Part shown: positions 22,189-33,592 of the stretch, one piece after another
How the letters are laid out: each line of letters starts with the position of its first letter
Numbering within the stretch: position 1 is the stretch's first letter
Source of the DNA: Plantago major
Lineage: Eukaryota > Streptophyta > Magnoliopsida > Lamiales > Plantaginaceae
DNA: 64,000 nt
Assembly (NCBI GenBank): GCA_026545765.1
Contig: CM048841.1
Span: forward strand, 6,049,145-6,113,144
Reading direction: 5' to 3'
Made by a program: the position numbers and the translations under genes
The notes under the pieces: model-generated
What the model was told of the DNA's origin: nothing
The model's input: the letters and a program-made list of their open reading frames with translations, nothing else
Database searches by the model: none

Positions 22189-23453
22189 GAGCTCTCATCA
22201 GCATTAGGAACTGATTGATCCATAATCCCTGCGGTTTCTGCAGATAGGGCTTGATACCTTCCACTACTCTCATTTTTACCAATGAGTTTATCAACAAGGC
22301 TTTCCTTAGTAGCATTGATGAGTTCATAAGTAGTTGTATCTTTTATAGCATTGATGAGTTCATCCGCAGTGGTGGCAGATATCTGAGAGTCGACATTCAC
22401 AACGGGTATGCCTTCTGATTTGCCAGCAGTCTTCTTTCGTGAAGTTCTGGGCTTTTTGGTCGCAACTGATCCCTCAGATACTTCGTCAGTATTTCGTTTC
22501 TTGGAACCTTTCTAAGATGCAGTAACCTTTTTCATCATGTTTGTATACTCATATTTGTAGAGCAGGTTACTATTGGCTATGTCAGCCATCTCTCTGAGCT
22601 CAATGCCAAGCTTCTCCAGCAAGAAGCATATCTTTAGTCCAAAGCTCACTGTGGCTTTTGGCTCAGCAAGGCCCTTGACGATCTTAGGCTCAAAGCCTTA
22701 TAGCTTCTTCACAAACTTCATGAAGGCGTACTTTCCCCAGTTGAATGGGTTTTCCAGCCTTTTGTTTTGTTGATTCAACAAGAACATCATCATCCAGCGT
22801 TCTTGGCTTATCTGGTCGGCACCTCCATGTAGACCATCAAAGCATCTATGAAGAATTCATGCCAACACATCCCAGTGAACCAACAGATGTCTGGTTCTGA
22901 TGTCAGCAAGTTTGAAGTCGATGGGGGTATCTGATTTTTCAAGAACACACACATCACTATATAGCTGCTTCACACCTTCAAGGAGATCATCATCCTTGGT
23001 GTTTATTTCAAAATCATTTCCAAGATTTTGAAGTTCAAACAACTCACAGAAAGTTGTTAAGTTCAAAAGGATGTCCTTTCCTTGAACTTTTGACTTTATA
23101 GACACTATCTCAGTGCCTTCAGAAACACAGGAAATAATCCTGGAATTGTTGTAAAATTCCAACACATCCAGTGAAGAAACTCCACTGGGAATAGCAAACA
23201 GGAAACCCTTGATTTGTGCCTTTTCAAGCATACCAAGAATCAACTTCCTATCAGCCTGGTTTTCAATAGCAGCAACTAGGTATTCCTCAATGATGGCACC
23301 ACCCCAAATTATCCTGTGATTTGAAGTCCAATGGTCAGGATTGAAGTCTCCTACCAACCGATTGTTCGTGATTACCAACACTGGTGCTTGCTTTTCAGCA
23401 GTACCAGAGGTAGTAGCCTGGGATTTCTGGGTAGAAGCACGTTTTGGAGACAT
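18160..23453 (-). pseudogene. SIRE env-like region, 5.3 kb, fragmented
   Basis: Begins at 23453 with MSPKRASTQKSQATTSGTAE and an ordered domain (FNPDHWTSNHRIIWGGAIIEEYLVAAIE) that runs to about 22700, including NWGKYAFMKFVKKL. A low-complexity, Lys/Glu/Ser-rich middle follows with a run of about 15 Asp at 22188-22141. Coil-like segments occur at 20061-19330 and a basic stretch (SRRGRGRGNKR) near 19290. The last part, 18735-18160, looks folded (YDYVDDIKRLGVREFSN). At least eight frames must be joined to read it. Its length exceeds what I would expect for an env-like ORF of this group. No membrane segment is evident. Confidence 0.6.
22141..22188 (-). repeat. (ATC)n microsatellite encoding poly-Asp
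   Basis: About sixteen ATC units; on the coding strand GAT repeats give roughly 15 consecutive Asp. A shorter related tract lies at 18958-18996 in the same coding region. Confidence 0.95.
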
Positions 23454-24089
23454 GTCTTTAAATAGTGAAAAATTTTGAAAGTCGGAAAGAGATTAGAGTG
23501 AGATTTTAGTGATTCTTTGCAAAATAACTAAGCGAAGAACAGAGATTTGCAGAAATCTTTGAAAGGTTTTTGCTATTTCTGTGTAAGTGTGAATGTTGGA
23601 TTAGGCGAAAGTGATTTCTTTTGCCAAAATCCTATATATATAGCATTGTACTTTCAGCAGACATATACATACTAATTGGTTTTGTACATATGTATCTGTG
23701 CAAATGCAGGTAGGCGTAAAAAATCATTTTGCATTAAATGCTTAGTGGGCCACGTCTATGTTTTTACAGTCCACTATTTTACCGAGAATTAATCTCGCCC
23801 GTTAAGATCAAACGCCCATTTCATCAAGGGTCACGATTGCTTCTTCAGCAATGATCACAATTAGTAATCATAATTGTGCCCAATTAATGAAATTTGGCGA
23901 ATAGCTTTCTGAATCACATCTCTTTTCTATGACTAGGGGACAATCTTTCGACTTATCTATTCAGTTCAGAGACTGTATGTAAATTAACATATAAATGGAA
24001 AGATACAAAACAGCAGAGGTGTAGTTGACTGAATACAGTTGTACCACATTTCTCTTTTGTGTTCCCCCTCACTTTGTGATCTCACAGAT

Positions 24090-24240
24090 ATCTGAGTACC
24101 CGTCTTAGAAATCTTTGAAAGACACTTTTACCCATCCTTTTAGTATATGAGTTCCCGTCTCAAATACCTTTTTGCCTTAGATATCTAGATGCCCGTTCCA
24201 GATATCTTTCTCCCTTCTGAGTTTCCGTCTCAGAGATTAG
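24090..24240 (-). repeat. Degenerate short repeats in pol-env spacer of SIRE
   Basis: The phrase GAG-T-CCCGTCT-A or close variants occurs at least four times (24096, 24150, 24190, 24220), alternating with AGATATCT words. It sits between the RNase H stop and the env-like start, the same place as the structured element in the other SIRE copy, but I see no sequence match to that element. Confidence 0.6.
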
Positions 24241-24724
24241 AACTTTTCAGTTCCTTCGGTAGCTCCATTAACCCAAGACTATGTCTCAAGGTTAAGAACC
24301 TGCTTTCTTGCAAAGGCTTTGTAAAGATATCTGCAAGTTGGTCTTCTGTACCAATCTTGAGTATCTCTATATTGCCTTTTTCAACATGATCTCTAATGAA
24401 GTGGTGTCTAACATCAATGTGCTTTGTTCTTGCATGAAACTTAGGATTCTGAGTTATGGCAATAGCACTTGTGTTGTCACTGAAAATAGGAGTTTTCTCT
24501 TCATTGATCTCATAGTCTCTGAGTTGTTGTATCCACAATATCTGTGAAGCACAACACCTAGTAGCAATATATTCAGCCTCTGTGGTAGATGTGGCAATTG
24601 AGTTTTGTTTCTTGCTGAACCATGATATTAATCTGGAACAAAGAAATTGACAAGTTCCTGAAGTGTTTTTTCTATCAAGCAATGATCCAGCATAGTCAGC
24701 ATCAGAATAGCCAACTAAACTCAA
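24230..24724 (-). pseudogene. Copia RNase H
   Basis: GYSDADYAGSLLDRKNTSG supplies the first Asp, STTEAEYIA the Glu, SDNTSAIAI the second Asp, then HARTKHIDVRHHFIRD and QLADIFTKPLQ. The C-terminus (LGLMELPKELKSSNL) is complete. The domain is intact in itself, but the link to RT is broken at 24724-24964. Confidence 0.9.
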
Positions 24725-25869
24725 TCCACTGTCTTTTGGTTACCACAATCCAACTTCTACAGTACCCTTTACATACCTTAATATTTTCATAGAAATGTTG
24801 TAGTGTGTGTGATTGCATTGGATTTGTCAGAAATCTAGCACACACTGCAACTGCATATTGAATGTCAGGTCTACTTGCAGTGAGGTACAGTAGAGACCCA
24901 ATCAATTTCCTATACTTGTGTTCTTCAACACTCTTATCAGATTCAGTATAGGTCATTTTTGTTCTAATGCTCATAGGTAGTATTCTTTTCAGAAGGCTTT
25001 AGATTAAACTTGTTGAGCATATCTTTTGCATACATTGTTTGACTAATGAATATTCCGTCATTAAGTTGCTTGACTTGCAACCCTAGGAAGTAGTTCAATT
25101 CTTCCATCATGCTCATCTCAAATTTACTTTTCATGAGCTCAGCAAAGTCTTCACAAAGATGCTTGTCTTTAGATCCAAATATAATGTCATCATCATATAC
25201 TTGAACTAAAAGTAATTTCCCTTCATGGTTCAAAGTAAAGAGTGTTTTGTCAACGTCTCCTTTCTTGAAGCCACTTTCCAGCAAGTATTTGGCTAAAGTA
25301 TCATACCATGCTCTTAGAGCCTGTTTCAATCCATTCAGAGCTTTCTGAAGCTTATAGACCATTCTACTTTCTGTGGAAACTTCAAAGCCTGGTGGTTGTT
25401 CAACATAAACTTCCTCAGCAAGTTCACCGTTTAGGAATGCACTCTTGACATCCATTTGATAAACTTTAAAGTCATTATGAGCTGCAAAGGCTAGAAATAG
25501 TCTAATTGCATCCAATCTTGCAACTGGAGCATATGACTCATCAAAATCTAGTCCTTCAGTCTGGGTGAATCCCTTAGCAACCAACCTTGCTTTGTTTTTG
25601 GTTATTTCACCAGACTCGTTCATTTTGTTCCTGAAAACCCACTTGGTTCCAATTACAGATATTCCATCAACAAATGAAACCAGTTTTCAAACTTTGTTTC
25701 TCTCAAATTGATCCAACTCTTCATGCATTGCAGAGATCCAGTCTTGATCCTTCAATGCTTCTTCTACAATTTTAGGTTCAATGTTCGAGATGAAACATCC
25801 ATAGACAGAATCTGCATTTCCAGCAATTACTCTCCTAGTTCTAACCCCTTGGTCTAAAGGACCAATCAC
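24725..25869 (-). pseudogene. Copia reverse transcriptase
   Basis: Domains in order: [74 protein letters not shown] and [12 protein letters not shown], then [12 protein letters not shown] and the connection (YRKLIGSLLYLTASRPDIQ, 24974-24702). The catalytic box reads YDDD where copia elements have YVDD, a Val-to-Asp change at the second position. Frames change near 25690, 24964 and 24724. As it stands it could not give a full-length enzyme. Confidence 0.88.
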
Positions 25870-25898
25870 ATCCTTGGCAGGATGATCTCTTATCCGTT

Positions 25899-27190
25899 TT
25901 ATAATGGGTTTTGAACTAGTAGGATCAATATCATTTTGATCTGAATGTGAATCATTATGATCTTGACAAGATACTTTTCAGTATTGGAGATATCTGGCAC
26001 ACGGGAAATGCCATAGATATCTGACACTTTTTCAGTGTTAGAGATATCTGGGATTAGATTTTCAGCAATCTCATTCTCAGAAACCTCTTCATGATGAAGA
26101 TTCTCAATATCCTGTTCCATTTCTGGAATTCTCATAGGTAATTCTTCATCATGTCTTAGAGTCATCTTGTTGTTACTAAGCAGTGGTTGCTTTTCATCGT
26201 CAGAGTCATCCTCTAAGTGAATGACAGAATTGTTTCCTTTTGAGGATTCTTCTTCAGAATCTTTAATCATTAGTTCTTTGAACCTATATGAGAGTTCTTC
26301 ATTCAAGGGTACTTTCTTGTTTCCTTCATAGAAAACTACATGAACAGATTCTTCAATCTTTTGCGTTCGTTTGTTGTAAATTCTATAGGCTTTGCTATTC
26401 AGAGAATATCCAAGAAATACTCCTTCATCTGCTTTTGGTTAAAATGTCCTCAAGTATTCCTTTCCATTGTTAAGAACAAAACATCTGCAACCAAACACCC
26501 TTAGATGTTTGATACTAGGGGGTCTACCAATCAAAAGTTCATAAGGAGTTTTGTCATGGTGTTTGTTGATCAAACATCTAATTTGAGTGTAGCAGGTTGT
26601 GTTTACAGCTTTAACCCAATAGATTTCACTTATTTCAGTGTCAGCGAGCATTGTTCTTGCTGCTTCTTTTAGGGTCCTATTCTTCCTTTCAGCAACACCA
26701 TTTTGTTGTGGTGTCCTTACTGAGGATAGTTGATGTTGTATACCTTTACAGGTACAAAACTCTTTTATGTACTGGTTCACAAACTCAGTACCGTGGTCTG
26801 TTCTGATTACAGATACCTTGTTATTTTTTATGACTTCAAGCTTATTCAGCAAGTTGGGTATTTCAACCCTTGCATCAGATTTTTGTCTGAGAAATACAAC
26901 CCAAGTGAATCTTGAGTAATCATCAACAACAACCAGACCATACTTCTTTCCTGCATAGCTAGTTATAGAGGATTCAAAAAGATCCATATGTAACATTTGC
27001 AGTGGCCTTTCATTGGAGTGTCTAGTTTTAGACTTGAAAGATGTTTTGGATTGTTTTCATATTTGGCAAGCTGAGCATACACCATCTTTTCTATATGCCA
27101 TTTTGGGTAATCCAACCACCAACTCTTTCTTAGCTAGCTTGTTCAGAGTTTGAAGTTCAAGTGACTCATTCTTTTATGACATAGCCAATT
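25899..27190 (-). pseudogene. Copia integrase
   Basis: The N-terminal zinc-binding part is split (27190-27000; LNKLAKKELVVGLPKM and CSACQ are in different frames). The core runs from 26996: HMDLFESSITSYAGKKYG (first Asp), VIRTDHGTEFVNQYIKEF (second Asp), TPQQNGVAERKNRTLKEAAR (Glu), then LRVFGCRCFV. The C-terminal part is a Glu/Ser/Asp-rich tail (26306-25899), typical of copia between integrase and RT. DDE residues are present; stops occur near 26439 and 27050. Confidence 0.88.
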
Positions 27191-27193
27191 TAC

Positions 27194-27607
27194 TTAAGTG
27201 TGGCCAGATTGACTCACCATGAGACATTCAGTTGTGGCAGATGCCCAGTCAGCAACATAGAGACTTCCTTTTTGCTTAGCAACCAAGACTGTCTGCTTTG
27301 ACTCATTGTCAATCAATTTGCATAGTTTTGACTTGATCTTTACAGAGTACCCTTTGTCTACGAATTGACTCATGCTTATGAGATTATATTTCAATCCCTC
27401 TACATGTAGTACTTCAGTGATTGTAAGAGCTCCAAGCTTCAGATTGCCAAAACCTATGGTTGGATTTTCATCTCCTGCAGCAAATCTAATAATTGGTCCT
27501 TTATCACATTCTCTGTAGTTAACCAGATTTGCTTTGTCTCCTGCCATGTGCTTCCCACATCCACTATCAAAATGCCACTTCGGGTTTTTCCTCAGAGTGT
27601 TCTGCAC
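27194..27607 (-). pseudogene. Copia protease and GAG-pre-integrase segment
   Basis: KWHFDSGCGKHMAGD is the retropepsin active site (D-S-G intact). FGNLKLGALTITEVLHVEGLKYNLISMSQ follows, a standard copia segment. It cleaves the Gag-Pol polyprotein in active elements. The frame stops at 27194 just before the integrase zinc-binding region. Confidence 0.88.
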
Positions 27608-27966
27608 AAAACAGGAAACATGGAGTTAGGTTCTCATTCCAACAATGGAACCTTCTGGACTAAAGAATCTCCCTGTAGGAATCCATTTCCGAATGAACTT
27701 CCTTGGGGCATTATTTTGTCTTATTGGAACATAAGGTAAATGACAAGTGTCATTATCATTTAAAACTATTTTCCTTCTTGGAGTGTTCCTTGGTGCTTTC
27801 AGATACATCGAGTTCTTTGAGTCGACTTTTCAAATGAGCTTTCCTTCCTTCTCAGATTCCTTCTAGCCCTGGCATTCAGAGTGGTCGTAGCCTGTTCATT
27901 CTTCCACTTCTGATGATTGCTATGCACAATCCTGGCATTCATGCATCGGTCTTGCTCTTATTTATA

Positions 27967-28893
27967 TTACTGAGCAAGTATCATTCCGATGTCTTTGTAG
28001 CCAATGCCATTTCGAGCACCTTTTGCTTTCTGAGATCTTCTCTCAACAGCTTCACTAGTCTCTGGATCATCATTTCTTCCGAAAAATGGTACATTGGGAA
28101 AATTGCCAGCTCCTGCAAATTTTCCTTTCCTAGATACATAGCATTGTGGGTGATTGCACTTTTTAATGCATGGTTTCTTTTCAGAAACCTTTTCCACAGT
28201 TTTCTTGGGAACTTGTTTTTCCCTCAAAGGTTTGGTCGCAACTTCCTTGCCTTTATTAACAGCCTTAGCTTTTTTACCAATGCTATAGGTTGTTTGGGAA
28301 CCATCTTGCTGAGCACTAATAAATGTTATTCGTTCATCACTCTTATTCAGAGTGGTAGAACTATTTGTTTGTGTGTCCAGCCCAAGTCCTCCCTTTTCTG
28401 AAGGATCTCTTAAATAAGAGTGTACTTCAGTAAGAGTGTAACTAGCTTTGGCATAGGATTGAAAAGATAGTTCTTTCTTTTTGAGTTCCTCATTTTCAGA
28501 AAGAAGATCTTTATATTCTTTTTGGAGTATATCCATTGCCTTTCTGTGTGACTTCTTCGTCTTAGATATTTGTGCTTTGAGAAATGCATTTTCGGCATCC
28601 TTTTTCTCAGATATCTTGCGTAATTGTGAATTTTCCTTTTCAAGAGAATTCTTTTCTTCTTCAAGAATTTCGGCTCCAGCTCGGACCATTAGAAATTCTC
28701 TTTCATAGAGATCAAGTTCTCTTCTGAGATGTTCTAGATCTCTGATTCCTTCCTCATCACTCTCATAGTTTATGAATTGAGAAATGTTGGTTACCTTGTC
28801 AGCCATTAGGCAAGGCTCAATGTTGGAGCAATCTGGATAGATCTCCTCAGCAACCCCACACAATTCCCTTTTCTTTTGACCAAAGTCAACCAA
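27967..28893 (-). pseudogene. Copia gag C-terminal coiled-coil region
   Basis: Open for 308 codons. Residues 55-150 form a heptad-rich coiled coil (LRRELDLYEREFLMVRAGAE, LEKENSQLRKISEKKDAENA). A Lys-rich tail follows, then C-Y and C-N-H spacing near 28150. SIRE gag proteins are known for long coiled-coil C-termini. It is out of frame with the knuckle region at 29100. Confidence 0.75.
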
Positions 28894-28994
28894 TTCATGA
28901 GTGATGCCACATAACTCTGGTGAAGGTAGTTTGGAGTCATCTGAGTCCTCTTCCTCAGATTTTGACTCAATATCAAAAGCATCCAGTTGGATTT

Positions 28995-30146
28995 GAATCG
29001 TTTTCCTTTCTCAGTGAGCATAGCTCTCTAACCTCTCTTGAAATTTCTTCTATCTTTCTTGTCACCTGTCTTTAGCTTATTGAAAGAAGGATAGTCCATT
29101 TTAAAATGACCAAGTTTCTGACAATAGAAACAAATATCGTTTCCAATTTCTGCTTCCTCAGTACTAGATGCTTGCTAAGCCAGCTTGTTCAGAGAGCTTG
29201 ACGGCTGCATATTTTTGTACTGGTGATAGTTTGAGCCTAGATGCTTTTTCAGCTTCTCTTTGGCTTTTCTTCTCTCAATCTCCTGATTGACATATTTTCT
29301 CATTTGCTTCACAACAAGAGCATCTTCCTCAGTCATTTCTTTGGTATCCTTCTTTTCAGAAGTACCTTGTGTCACTAAAGCAACATTGTGAACTTTCTTA
29401 GTAACCACTTGTCCTCTCTGAGTAGTTTCATAGTTGAATGTAGCTAAGTGAGAAAAGAGTTCTACTGGAGTGATATTTGGCATTCCTTGTTTGAAATAAA
29501 AGTACTGAGTATGTTTCCAGTTTTGATTCAAGCTTCTCACAATAGACTTAACCTTTTCAGAGTTAGAGTATCTCTCACTTTCACCAAGTGCAGCCATTTC
29601 ACTCATCAGTGTTGTAAACCGAAAATCTAGTTCTTCAAGAGTCTCTGTGGGACCTTGTTTAAAGTTTTGGAATTTGAGCTTCAAAACTTCGAACTTATTT
29701 TCCTTTGTTTTCTCAGTGTCGGCACAGATTTCTTCAATCAGTTGTCAGGCCACTTTCGCCGTTCTTGCACCCCACAGTTTACACTGTATCTGCTCTAGAG
29801 TGGAACGTATGATGATATTACGAGCCTGACCATCCAGTCGATTTCGCTTGGCATCTTCCGATGTCCAGAGCTCTCTGGGCTTTGGCTCATAAACAACTTG
29901 ACCAGTAGGTCTTCCACTGGTTGACGCATATGTCTGTGAGGAACCACCACTTGGTTCTTCATCAGTGGGATATCTGTCTCTACCATTAGAAACCTCCATG
30001 ACCTGCTTGAGTTGTTGAATGACTATGGGGCCATTCTTTATCACGTCGATCATTTCGTCACTAATGGCTTCTAGGTGGAGCATCATGTTGTTCTTCCATT
30101 TCTCATAGTTCTCTGGCTTGAGAATTGGAGCATCACTTAAAAACAT
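28995..30146 (-). pseudogene. Copia gag (UBN2-type) with damaged zinc knuckle
   Basis: Starts at 30146 in APILKPENYEKWKNNMMLHLE, the copia gag N-terminus. It continues past an in-frame TGA at 29745 into KLKFQNFKQGPTETLEELDFRF and FSHLATFNYE. The knuckle at about 29105-29150 reads CFYCQKLGHFKMDY: Cys, Cys and His are present but the fourth ligand is Tyr. Stops follow at 29175 and near 29030. The protein would form the virus-like particle. Confidence 0.85.
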
Positions 30147-30250
30147 CCTGCAACAATCACACTAAACAAACAAATCAAGTGTAGGTGAAAAGCAGTTAGC
30201 GGGCACTTATCTAGGATCTAGGTTCAGTGCAGAAGGCTTGGGAACCTCCT

Positions 30251-30262
30251 GCTCTAATACCA
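30251..30262 (-). promoter_or_regulatory. Primer-binding site, tRNA-iMet type
   Basis: The minus strand reads TGGTATTAGAGC, one base from the standard TGGTATCAGAGC. It sits two bases inside the LTR edge at 30265. Confidence 0.85.
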
Positions 30263-30264
30263 CT

Positions 30265-30720
30265 TGTTCGTCCAGATAACGGCAAAGTAAAAGACTAGAG
30301 GTGGGGGGGGGGGGGTGAATAGTCTTTTAAAACTTTTGTCGATAAAACAGTTTCTCAGATATGTGTGAAGATATCTGATACTTATAATCAGAGAGCGGAA
30401 GACTTTTCAGTGATAAGTGCACGCGCTTAGCAAGATATAATGTGTTTAAATACTTAGCAGGATAAAGAGAACGATAAGTAAATTGCTGAAAGTAAATAAC
30501 ACGTCTTTTTATAGTGGAATCTGAAGGTGGCGTAACCCTTCAACTAATCCACTTCGGCCTTTCTCAGACCTAGAAATTCACTAAGATAGTTATTGAGTTC
30601 ACCTTACAACAATCCTATCTCTTGATTCCCTTTTACGCTAGGTTCCCAACCAAGTGTTCCCCCTGAGTTATTCCCCGGCTCCCAGCCAAGTACTTCCTAT
30701 ACTCAGAAACCTTTGAGTTG
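30265..30720 (-). repeat. 5' LTR of minus-strand SIRE, truncated
   Basis: TGTTCGTCCAGATAACGGC at 30265 aligns with 15330 onward, with few differences over about 455 bp. Homology stops at 30720, where plus-strand gag-like sequence begins abruptly. A run of thirteen G lies at 30303-30315 (ten in the other LTR). The U3 part, with the promoter, is missing. Confidence 0.85.
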
Positions 30721-31207
30721 TGCGGAATGGATGGTCATGTTTCAGCAAACTGTTTAGATAGAGAACCTTTGTTTTCAACAGGAAACTGGAGAGAAACTCG
30801 ATGAGGCATGGCATAGATTTCAAGACTTGCAGCAGAAGCATGTGAACCATGGTTTGCCATTAGCATCGTTACTATGGGTTTTCTACAAGAATATAACAAG
30901 TGAGTGCCAAGGGATGGTAGATAGAGCAGCACAAGGAATAATGATGACACCGACTCCTCAGAAATTAGAGGAGGCAATCAACTATCTGTGTATTGGCTTC
31001 AACAAATCCAAAACCACTGGTACTGTAACTGAAGAAGAAATTCCCGTCTCAGTTAAAGGAGTTTGCGAGAGTTTAGATAATCAGTTGGTCACGGAGGAGG
31101 AGACGTCCACCGATGTGATCGACGAAGAGACTAAACCACCCGTTTCTGACTATTTGGAGATGGAGCCGACGACTGATACGACCCAGATGACACCATCGGA
31201 TTCATAG
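30721..31207 (+). pseudogene. Gag-like zinc-knuckle protein, left partial copy
   Basis: Starts inside the second knuckle (CGMDGHVSANC) because the element is cut there. A 5-base deletion near 30764, relative to the right copy, shifts the frame. From about 30790 it reads KLDEAWHRFQDLQQKHVNHG onward and stays open through 30960, where the right copy has a stop. It then ends at TAG 31206, where the right copy has CAG. The downstream part is acidic, with VIDEETKPPVSDYLEMEPTTD. Confidence 0.7.
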
Positions 31208-32799
31208 TCCATCCCTCCATCTTCCAGTGATCTGTACATGCTAGCCCCTGCTTACACATGAGATTAGCCAAGGAGTTTCGACCCCTTTTATCGTTTTTAC
31301 TTTCCCCCTAATTTCCCTAGTTTTATTTTAATTTTTGATTTTGATTTATTTAATTTTAGTATGCAGGGAATCATGGAAAACGGGAGAAGAGGAGCTAAGG
31401 ATGGCTCCCAAATCGCTGAACTAGGCGGGAAGGATGCAAGGGATTCGTTTCCATTCGATAATGTATAGCAGAAGCCACACGTTTCAGGGAAGTACATTTT
31501 CAGCTTTCTTTCTTTCTAGCCTATTCACTGGGGACCATCTCTAGTCTAGGTTTGGGGAGGGAGGTAGCTTTCATGTACTTATCCATATATGTGTCTGTGT
31601 CGTGTCTTTTTTATCTTTTTGTGTGTCTTTTTCTCGTTTTCGTGATTTTCTCTTGTGTGTAAGTCTGACTCCCAAGTTGAGCGTCTATTGCATGTGCGAA
31701 ACCTGCTTAATGCTTTTGCTTTGACTGATCCTTAAATAGTAGCAGTTTGCATGTTTAAGTTTGCTAAGTTCATTTCTGCTGTAAATAGAAAGTCTGTTCT
31801 AATTCTGTAGTCCAAAAAATCCTGTGAGTAAACCTTAGCCGATGAAACAATATTGTACCGGTGCCTGTGTGATTTAATTCGGGAAGTGCATACTCCCTTG
31901 TTTGCGCCTCATCATTCTCATGTGTACTCTATGTAAGTTAAGTATGACGAACGACATGTTTTACATTCTTATTTGCGTATGCCAAACCTGTTCCAAGTCC
32001 AGGTTTGGGGAGGAGGTTTATGTGCACTACTTGTATTGATAAAGACTGTGTTCAGGTTTTTTGTTCTCTCAAAAAAATGAAAAAAAATTAAATAAGTCTC
32101 GGAGTGGATCTATGGTACTAGTTACCACCGTTAGTCGTGTTGGGCACGTTTCAAATACTACCTACACACCGTCGTGGCCCTAAAAGCCATATGTCCGTGA
32201 GGGTTGATGGCGTGTATACCAAACCAATACGCACAAAAGTGCGGACTTTCGGTAAAACAGACACTACCAAAAAATTGAGATAGAAAAAAGATATAAGCAT
32301 ATGTGTCATATATAAGACTGCAAAAAAGTAGTATGCAAAAAATGAAAAAAATGGAAAAAGAGAGAACGATTGACGTTTTATAACTCTACTGCTGATTGTT
32401 TTTAAAGTTGTGATAAAAGTCCCTTCTAACTTAATTGATTGAGTGCATTGCATGAGGTATTTGAGGCATCTTTGTGACGAAAGTCACCTTCCCTACTGGA
32501 CACTTCCAGGAGTATGAGAGAATAGATGCATAGAATCCACTCGTGAGGGACTGTTGTTTTAGACTTAAGTTCTATTTACTTTGGAAAAGAACTTTTTGAA
32601 CTTATGCATGTTATCCTGTGAATGTCTGTGTGATGTCAAAGCTTCTGCAATTCTTGGGCTTATTACTTGCAATCGTAGACTCGGTAGCTTGGGAGCTAGA
32701 CTTTATTTTGTGTCTCTGTGTTTTTATTTGTTTTTCCCTTTTTCTAGGTTTTTTAGAGTTTGTTGCTTGAGGACAAGCAAGGGTTCGGTTGGGGGAGTT
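31208..32799 (+). other. 3' non-coding region of gag-only element, left copy
   Basis: No sustained ORF apart from eroded coding tail to about 31470. It holds the conserved two-hairpin element (32075-32290) and ends in GGTTGGGGGAGTT, the polypurine tract before the LTR. It aligns with 34576-36221. Confidence 0.7.
32075..32290 (+). ncRNA. Conserved two-hairpin element, copy B (gag-only element)
   Basis: Hairpin 1 pairs GCCAT (32186-32190) with ATGGC (32207-32211). Hairpin 2 pairs CGCAC (32230-32234) with GTGCG (32239-32243) around AAAA. It is preceded by an A-rich stretch and the small inverted repeat TGGTACTAGTTACCA. It matches copy A in the copia element despite the different family. Confidence 0.55.
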
Positions 32800-33488
32800 T
32801 GATGAGTCAATTTTACATCATCTCATTCGGAATTTTTTACCGTCTTATTGCCATTCTCAAGTATATTTCTTATGTGTTTTATTACTGTTTTGTTATGTTT
32901 TTGTGTTTTTTTTATGTTTTGTAGGTGTTTGGTGAAAACGCATTAAAACAAGGGCTAAACCAGTGCATTTAATGCATTAATGGAAGCATGGAAGTTTATG
33001 GACATGAAAGGTCGTTGAGAAAGGAGTTGATCGGTCGAAACGGAAGTGGATTCGGAGTTCGGACAAAGATTTTAGAGCCGTTTAAGTGAAATCGCGCGAA
33101 ATTCGAACTACAATGGAGCAGCTTTGGCATTTTGGCCATAACTTTTGCATATGAACTCCGATTGACATGATATTTATTTCCACGCGTAGATAAGACAAAG
33201 AGCTACAACTTTTTAGAAGGAACCGTCTCCAGATTCTGATGTTTAGAGGACCAAAAAGGCAAACTACCATTGCATAAGTAGAAAGATAATATAGACCCAA
33301 TTCGCTGCTGAAGCAAACAACTCTTTTACTGCTTTCTTTACTGTAATTACTATTCGTAAACAAGACTCAGCTTAGTTAAGTCCTTCGAGACCGACCTCGG
33401 GGTTAACTCCACTACACTTCAGGTTTTCGTAATGTTGAGGATTAACTCTTGGCTTTAAATAAATTTAGAACATTGATTTGACACATCA
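32800..33488 (+). repeat. LTR 1 of gag-only element (689 bp)
   Basis: TGATGAGTCAATTTTACATC at the start and GACACATCA at the end. Compared with LTR 2 it lacks about 446 bp (equivalent to 36425-36870), which include the TATA box, but keeps 262 bp (32851-33112) that LTR 2 has lost. As the 5' LTR of the right-hand unit it is probably without a promoter. Confidence 0.85.
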
Positions 33489-33494
33489 AGTTTT

Positions 33495-33512
33495 TGGCGC
33501 CGCTTCCGGGGA
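33495..33512 (+). promoter_or_regulatory. Primer-binding site
   Basis: TGGCGCCGCTTCCGGGGA, six bases inside the LTR, is close to the TGGCGCCGTTGCCGGGGA-type site used by several plant Ty3/gypsy (Athila/Tat-like) families. Confidence 0.8.
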
Positions 33513-33592
33513 CTTAACTCCTTTGTTAAGTTTATGAATTGTAATTTTTCAGTTGTATAGATTAGTTATTTTATCTTTTCTTTTTTAGTTTA

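Larger units (their letters stand above)
15330..30720 (-). mobile_element. SIRE-type Ty1/copia retrotransposon, 15.4 kb, minus strand
   Basis: Reading on the minus strand: 5' LTR (30265-30720, truncated), tRNA-Met-type primer site (30251-30262), gag, protease, integrase, RT, RNase H, a long env-like region, polypurine tract (17746-17760) and 3' LTR (15330-17745). The gene order AP-INT-RT-RH defines copia and the downstream ORF defines SIRE. Every gene has stops or frameshifts. The insertion lies inside the CACTA element; the far side is lost where the LTR breaks off at 30720 against another retroelement. Confidence 0.9.
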
